From Hominimerdicola alba (GTDB lineage: Bacteria; Bacillota; Clostridia; Oscillospirales; Ruminococcaceae), in assembly GCF_900112155.1 (NCBI RefSeq), contig NZ_FOKQ01000015.1, forward strand, positions 1 through 64,000: 64,000 nt of DNA. Direction: 5' to 3'. Positions 59,932-64,000 of the stretch are shown one piece after another; within the stretch, counting starts at the first letter, position 1; each line of letters opens with the position of its first letter. The notes beneath the pieces were generated by a model that was given only the letters and a program-made list of their open reading frames with translations, was not told where the DNA came from and did not search any database. The position numbers and the translations under genes were made by a program.

Positions 59932-60677
59932 CACAGTCTGCTGAGTATTACACAGCCGTCCTGAGTAACAGCGATAGTGTGTTCAAAATGTGCGGACCAT
60001 TTACCGTCAAGGGTCTTGACTGTCCAGCCATCGGGCAATACCTTGATACCTGCGCCGCCCATGTTTATCATAGGTTCGATGCAGATCACCATGCCTGCCT
60101 GAAGCCTTACGCCGTGGCCTGCCTTGCCGTAATTGGGAACCTCGGGATCTTCATGAAGATCTCTTCCCAGACCGTGTCCGCAATATTCTCTGACGACTGA
60201 AAAACCTCTGTCTTCGTTGTACTTCTGTATAGCGGCACCGATGTCGCCTATCCTTACGCCGGGCTTCACCATTTTGATAGCCTCATAAAGACTTTGCTCG
60301 GTCGAATCCAGAAGTGCCTGAACGTCGTCTGAGATCTTGCCGCAGGCAAATGTCTTGCAGGAATCTCCGTGATATCCGTCCACGAAAGCTCCCGTATCAA
60401 CGGAAACTATATCGCCTTCGAGGATCTTCCTGCTGCCGGGGATACCGTGGATAACTTCGTCATTCACGGATATGCAGGCTGCAGCGGGGAACCCGCCGTA
60501 ACCCTTGAATCCCGGCTTAGCACCGTGGGAGAGAATGTACTTCTCTACCACTTTGTCCAGTTCATGAGTAGTCATGCCCGGTCTGAGTGCTTCACCTGCT
60601 GCCTTAAGTGCGCCTGCTGTTATAAGACCAGCCTTGCGCATCTTTTCAAGTTCCTTATTGGATTTAATACATATCAT
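59931..60677 (-). CDS. map: type I methionine aminopeptidase
   Basis: The 248-residue enzyme has the pita-bread fold with metal ligands in VSVDTGAFVDGYHGDSCKTF (two Asp), GHGLGRDLHEDPEVPNYG (His), FTIEPMINMG-like CIEPMINMGG (Glu) and FEHTIAV (Glu). It removes the initiator Met in the cytosol. ATG 60677 has only a weak binding site. Confidence 0.97.
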   Translation of the reverse strand: MICIKSNKELEKMRKAGLITAGALKAAGEALRPGMTTHELDKVVEKYILSHGAKPGFKGYGGFPAAACISVNDEVIHGIPGSRKILEGDIVSVDTGAFVDGYHGDSCKTFACGKISDDVQALLDSTEQSLYEAIKMVKPGVRIGDIGAAIQKYNEDRGFSVVREYCGHGLGRDLHEDPEVPNYGKAGHGVRLQAGMVICIEPMINMGGAGIKVLPDGWTVKTLDGKWSAHFEHTIAVTQDGCVILSRL

Positions 60678-60700
60678 TTATATCGCGCTTTCTATAAGTC

Positions 60701-61336
60701 TCAACCTTTGAGAACTGCCATAACTGCTGCAGATGTCTCTTCAACAGTTTCGCGGCCCTTTACTGAGGTGAGTTTGCCCTGCTTCTCGTAGTAACCCTTG
60801 AGAGGCTCGGTTGTTTTATGATATGTGTCCAGTCTGCTCTTAACAGTCTCGGGCTCATCGTCCTTACGGATAACGATAGGCTTGCCGCATACATCGCATA
60901 CGCCTTCTACCTTAGAGGGTTTGAATTCCACGTGGTAGGTAGCACCGCAGTCGAGGCAAACTCTTCTGCCCGAAAGTCTCTGCTGAATAGTTTCATCAGC
61001 AACATCTATCTCAATGACCTTGTCGATCTGAACGCCCATAGCGTCCAGAGCCTCGGCCTGAGGAACAGATCTGGGGAAACCGTCGAGAATGAAGCCATTC
61101 TGTGCGTCAGGCTCAGCAATTCTGTCCTTCAAGATACCGATCACGATATCATCGGAAACAAGTGCGCCTGCGTCCATAGCTGCCTTCGCCTTCAGACCAT
61201 ACTCTGTACCTGCCTTAACAGCAGCTCTGAGCATATTGCCTGTGGAAATGGTAGGAATGTTCAGCTCCTTGCAGATGTTCTCTGCCTGAGTGCCTTTGCC
61301 GGCACCGGGAGCGCCCAAAAGAATGATGTTGTTCAT
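60701..61336 (-). CDS. adk: adenylate kinase
   Basis: 211 residues with P-loop [17 protein letters not shown]-binding region ([20 protein letters not shown]) and a LID domain with four zinc-type cysteines (CLDCGATYH ... CDVCG). [16 protein letters not shown] is the signature. Confidence 0.98.
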   Translation of the reverse strand: MNNIILLGAPGAGKGTQAENICKELNIPTISTGNMLRAAVKAGTEYGLKAKAAMDAGALVSDDIVIGILKDRIAEPDAQNGFILDGFPRSVPQAEALDAMGVQIDKVIEIDVADETIQQRLSGRRVCLDCGATYHVEFKPSKVEGVCDVCGKPIVIRKDDEPETVKSRLDTYHKTTEPLKGYYEKQGKLTSVKGRETVEETSAAVMAVLKG

Positions 61337-61366
61337 TAGTCTTACCCCTTTCTCGATCGGAATTGA

Positions 61367-62677
61367 TTATTTCAGGAAGCCCGAGTGATGACGCATCATC
61401 ATCTGAGATTCCATAGTTCTTGCTGTTTCAAGCGCAACGCTTACAACGATGAGTATAGAAGTACCGCCCATTGCAATATTCATCTTGGTTATAACAGTGA
61501 ATATGATAGGGAAGATAGCGATTATACCCAGGAACACAGCTCCCACCAGAGTGATCTTACTGAGGATCTTCTGGAAGTAGTCGCTGGTAGGCTTACCGGG
61601 TCTTATACCGGGTACGCCGCCGTTGTTCTGTCTGAGGTTATTAGCGATCTCGATCGGGTTATATGACATACTTACATAGAAGTAGTTGAACGCGATTATG
61701 AGAACGAAGTACAGAGAAGCGTAGAACGGATGTGTATACTCAAACCATTTCAGCAGGTTATAATAGAATGTGCCTGACTTAGGCTCGCCTGTAAAAAGCT
61801 TGAGTGTTGCGGGGATAGACATAAAGCTCATCGCGAAGATGATGGGGAGAACGCCGCTCATCGCGATCTTGATCGGGATGAATGTGTTCTGTCCGCCGTA
61901 CTGCTTTCTGCCTACAACTCGCTTAGCATACTGTATCGGTATTCTTCTCTCGGCATTGTTCATAAAGATTATGAATGCGATCATGAGGATGAATACCACG
62001 ATGATGATAGGAACAAGGATCATATTCTTAGCCTCGCCTGTCTTCATCAGTTCGAAGAGACCGAGAACTGCGTCTGGACCTCTTGCGATGATACCTGCAA
62101 ACAGCAGCATGGAAACACCGTTACCGATGCCCTTTTCATTTATCCTGTCGCCCAGCCAGATAGTCAGCGAAGCGCCTGCTACGAAGCAGAGGATAATGAT
62201 GACTTCAGTGAAGTATCTCTCAAAGGTCTGACCTGTGTACAGTACTATCTGCTGACCGTCAACGTTCATCAGAGTTCTGTAGTAAGCCCAGCCCTGGAAC
62301 AGTGCGATACCAAGTGCTGTGTACTTGGTGATCTTGTTCAGAGTCTTTCTGCCTTCCATGCCTTCCTTGGAGAGTCTCTCCAGAGGAGGAAGAGCGTAGG
62401 TCAGCAGCTGAATGATGATCTGCGCGTTGATGTAAGGACCAACGGACAGAGCCATCAGTGTTGCCTTTGAGAAGTTACCGCCCGAGAGGACGTTCAGGTA
62501 ACTGAAGAAGTCACCTGAATCTTTGCTGCCCTGGAACCATGTGTTCAGTGCTGCAGAATCGAGATAGGGGACCGGTACGGAACCGCCTATTCTGTATATT
62601 ACGATGATGAAAAATGTAAATAGAAGCTTTCTTCTTAATTCCGGAACCTTCCAGGCATTACGAAATGTCTCTATCAC
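61367..62677 (-). CDS. secY: preprotein translocase subunit SecY
   Basis: The 436-residue channel has ten membrane helices (RKLLFTFFIIVIYRIGGSVPVPYLD; GIGNGVSMLLFAGI; VYARRVVGR-like YAKRVVGRKQYGG; AVFLGIIAIFPII). GTG start at 62677, 2 bases after the rplO stop, with GAGGTG upstream. Confidence 0.98.
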   Translation of the reverse strand: MIETFRNAWKVPELRRKLLFTFFIIVIYRIGGSVPVPYLDSAALNTWFQGSKDSGDFFSYLNVLSGGNFSKATLMALSVGPYINAQIIIQLLTYALPPLERLSKEGMEGRKTLNKITKYTALGIALFQGWAYYRTLMNVDGQQIVLYTGQTFERYFTEVIIILCFVAGASLTIWLGDRINEKGIGNGVSMLLFAGIIARGPDAVLGLFELMKTGEAKNMILVPIIIVVFILMIAFIIFMNNAERRIPIQYAKRVVGRKQYGGQNTFIPIKIAMSGVLPIIFAMSFMSIPATLKLFTGEPKSGTFYYNLLKWFEYTHPFYASLYFVLIIAFNYFYVSMSYNPIEIANNLRQNNGGVPGIRPGKPTSDYFQKILSKITLVGAVFLGIIAIFPIIFTVITKMNIAMGGTSILIVVSVALETARTMESQMMMRHHSGFLK

Positions 62678-62679
62678 AA

Positions 62680-63120
62680 TTACATCACCTCAGCCTTCCC
62701 GCCTGCCTTTTCGATTTTCTCCTTAGCTGCTGCTGAGAACTTAGCAGCCTTGACGGTAAGGTTTTTGGTGAGCTCTCCGTTGCCGAGAACCTTAATTCCA
62801 TCCATCTCCTTCTTGATGATGCCCGATGCCTTGAGGAGCTCAGTATCAACTACTGTTCCGTCAACGAACTTTTCAAGATCAGAAACATTGATGATCGCAT
62901 ACTTAGTTGCGAATATATTATTGAATCCACGCTTAGGAATTCTTCTTGCAAGAGCGGTCTGACCACCCTCGAAGCCGGGTCTGATGCTGCCGCCGGATCT
63001 AGCCTTCTGGCCCTTGTGACCCTTACCTGCAGTCTTACCGTTTCCTGAACCGTGACCTCTGCCCACACGCTTAACGTCTCTTACTGCGCCGGGATTAGGT
63101 GATAATTCGTGAAGCTTCAT
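62680..63120 (-). CDS. rplO: 50S ribosomal protein L15
   Basis: 146 residues, [41 protein letters not shown], Gly-rich N-terminus typical of L15, and C-terminal [29 protein letters not shown] precedes the ATG. Confidence 0.98.
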   Translation of the reverse strand: MKLHELSPNPGAVRDVKRVGRGHGSGNGKTAGKGHKGQKARSGGSIRPGFEGGQTALARRIPKRGFNNIFATKYAIINVSDLEKFVDGTVVDTELLKASGIIKKEMDGIKVLGNGELTKNLTVKAAKFSAAAKEKIEKAGGKAEVM

Positions 63121-63138
63121 GTTGTCGCACCTCCCTGC

Positions 63139-63318
63139 TTACGCTTCGGTTACTTTAATAAGGTGGGATACCAGCTTGATCTTGCCCTGTGTACAAGCGT
63201 TGTCGGGCTGCTCGGTCGTATCCCCGATTTTTCTCAGACCAAGAGAATTTGCAGTGGCGATCTGCTTTTCGCTTCTGCCACTCAGGCTCTTAGTCAGCTG
63301 AATTTTCAGGTTAGCCAT
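63139..63318 (-). CDS. rpmD: 50S ribosomal protein L30
   Basis: Read directly from the minus strand: MANLKIQLTKSLSGRSEKQI ... ending SHLIKVTEA, 59 residues. Located between rpsE and rplO as in all spc operons. GGAGGATAAACAGT precedes the ATG. Confidence 0.96.
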   Translation of the reverse strand: MANLKIQLTKSLSGRSEKQIATANSLGLRKIGDTTEQPDNACTQGKIKLVSHLIKVTEA

Positions 63319-63332
63319 ACTGTTTATCCTCC

Positions 63333-63836
63333 TTATTCAAATATTTCCTTAACAGTCTTGCCTCTCAGTTCAGCGATAGCCTCAGCGCTTCTTACGCTGG
63401 TCAGACCGTTGATTGTTGCTCTTACTGCATTGTAAGGATTGTTAGAGCGAAGCGACTTTGCTCTGATATCTCTTATGCCGGCTGCTTCAACCACTGCTCT
63501 CACAGTGCCGCCTGCGATGATACCTGTACCGGGAGCGGCGGGCTTGAGGAGAACCTCACCTGCGCCGAACTTACCAACGATCTCGTGAGGGATTGTTGTA
63601 CCCTTCAGGGAGATCTTGACCAGGTTCTTCTTAGCGTCCTGAATAGCCTTTCTGATAGCGTCGGGAACTTCGCCCGACTTACCGATGCCGAAGCCAACGA
63701 TTCCGTTGCCGTCGCCAACTACTACAAGTGCGGAGAACTTCATGATACGGCCGCCCTTAACAGTCTTGGATACTCTGTTAATTGCTACGACCTTTTCCTG
63801 CAGCTCTTCGATCTTTGAAGCATCTATTAAAGCCAT
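63333..63836 (-). CDS. rpsE: 30S ribosomal protein S5
   Basis: 167 residues with the S5 double-stranded RNA-binding domain ([31 protein letters not shown]) and C-terminal [51 protein letters not shown] precedes the ATG. Confidence 0.98.
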   Translation of the reverse strand: MALIDASKIEELQEKVVAINRVSKTVKGGRIMKFSALVVVGDGNGIVGFGIGKSGEVPDAIRKAIQDAKKNLVKISLKGTTIPHEIVGKFGAGEVLLKPAAPGTGIIAGGTVRAVVEAAGIRDIRAKSLRSNNPYNAVRATINGLTSVRSAEAIAELRGKTVKEIFE

Positions 63837-63854
63837 TGTATTTCCTCCTCTACC

Positions 63855-64000
63855 TTAGAATTTAAGTCCGCCTTCACGGGCACCGTCTGCAAGCTCCTGC
63901 ACACGGCCGTGATAAAGGAAACCGCCTCTGTCGAATACGACATTTTCAATTCCCTTTGCCTTAGCAGCTTCTGCGATCATCTCGCCGACCTTACGTGCGC
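63855..64000 (-). CDS. rplR: 50S ribosomal protein L18, C-terminal part
   Basis: The window ends inside the gene. The 47 visible C-terminal residues ([20 protein letters not shown], then [19 protein letters not shown], ending GGLKF) match L18. It precedes rpsE as expected; the N-terminus lies beyond 64000. Confidence 0.96.
   Translation of the reverse strand, partial: ARKVGEMIAEAAKAKGIENVVFDRGGFLYHGRVQELADGAREGGLKF

Noticed and set aside
1-64000. CRISPR arrays and tRNA or rRNA genes
   Set aside because: I looked for regularly spaced direct repeats and for tRNA arm signatures and saw none; the repeated blocks at 43863-49330 are coding paralogs and those at 51990-52700 are inverted.

Overview
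The window reads as a chromosomal segment of a Gram-positive, strictly anaerobic gut or rumen Firmicute, most like Ruminococcus (R. albus / R. flavefaciens group). The reasons are two secreted proteins with C-terminal type I dockerins, a V/A-type rotary ATPase operon, a fermentative AdhE, several MalF/MalG-type sugar permeases, and Clostridia-style gene order in the ribosomal protein operon. Many promoters match TTGACA, 17 bp, TATAAT, often with an extended -10 (TGGTATAAT). The genus is inferred from gene content, not from a database search.

Layout. 1-304: left end of an IS110-family element on the minus strand. Only nine codons of the transposase are inside the window, but its non-coding left end contains a hairpin with the architecture of a bridge RNA loop. 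473-5065: a conserved hypothetical gene, then a GntR(YtrA)-ABC-permease-permease-CPBP protease operon. 5157-7641: lipid kinase and a DHHW-family lipoprotein. 17397-7675 (minus): V-ATPase operon in the order H-C-I-K-F-E-A-B-(small membrane protein)-D, ending with a translationally coupled DUF308/HdeD-like gene. 17555-25345: ACT-domain protein plus homoserine dehydrogenase, a DUF3592 protein, TrmN6-like methyltransferase, AdhE, and a CapA-like lipoprotein.

38942-25377 (minus) is one long operon of ten genes: two LolD/MacB-type ATPases (one with an AbrB-like tail), a very large solute-binding lectin-like protein, two MalF/MalG-type permease pairs, a secreted NHL/TPR protein, a YIP1 membrane protein and a DUF5696 protein. 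It looks like an incompletely characterised polysaccharide uptake and surface system. 39259-42154 holds two dockerin proteins. 42335-50290 (plus) is pyridoxamine kinase and TrmL, followed by a tandem array of ten paralogous units, each with a two-helix membrane hairpin and a PH-like domain. The array has one fused pair, one frameshifted copy and clear duplication and conversion scars, and is followed by a DegV protein.

50461-51971 has three small genes of unknown or DUF3592 type, preceded by a parS-like palindrome. 51990-52700 is a gene-free block made of two inverted copies of a roughly 270-base hairpin-rich repeat. 52752-55944 holds tpiA, a small membrane protein and gpmI, followed by another inverted pair of repeat elements. 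56241-64000 (minus) is the distal part of the spc/alpha ribosomal operon from rplR to rplQ, including rpmD and rpmJ.

The strongest candidates for undescribed biology are the PH-like membrane protein array, the DUF5696 transport operon, the IS110 bridge-RNA end with a guide-like match to its own flank, and the inverted structured repeats.
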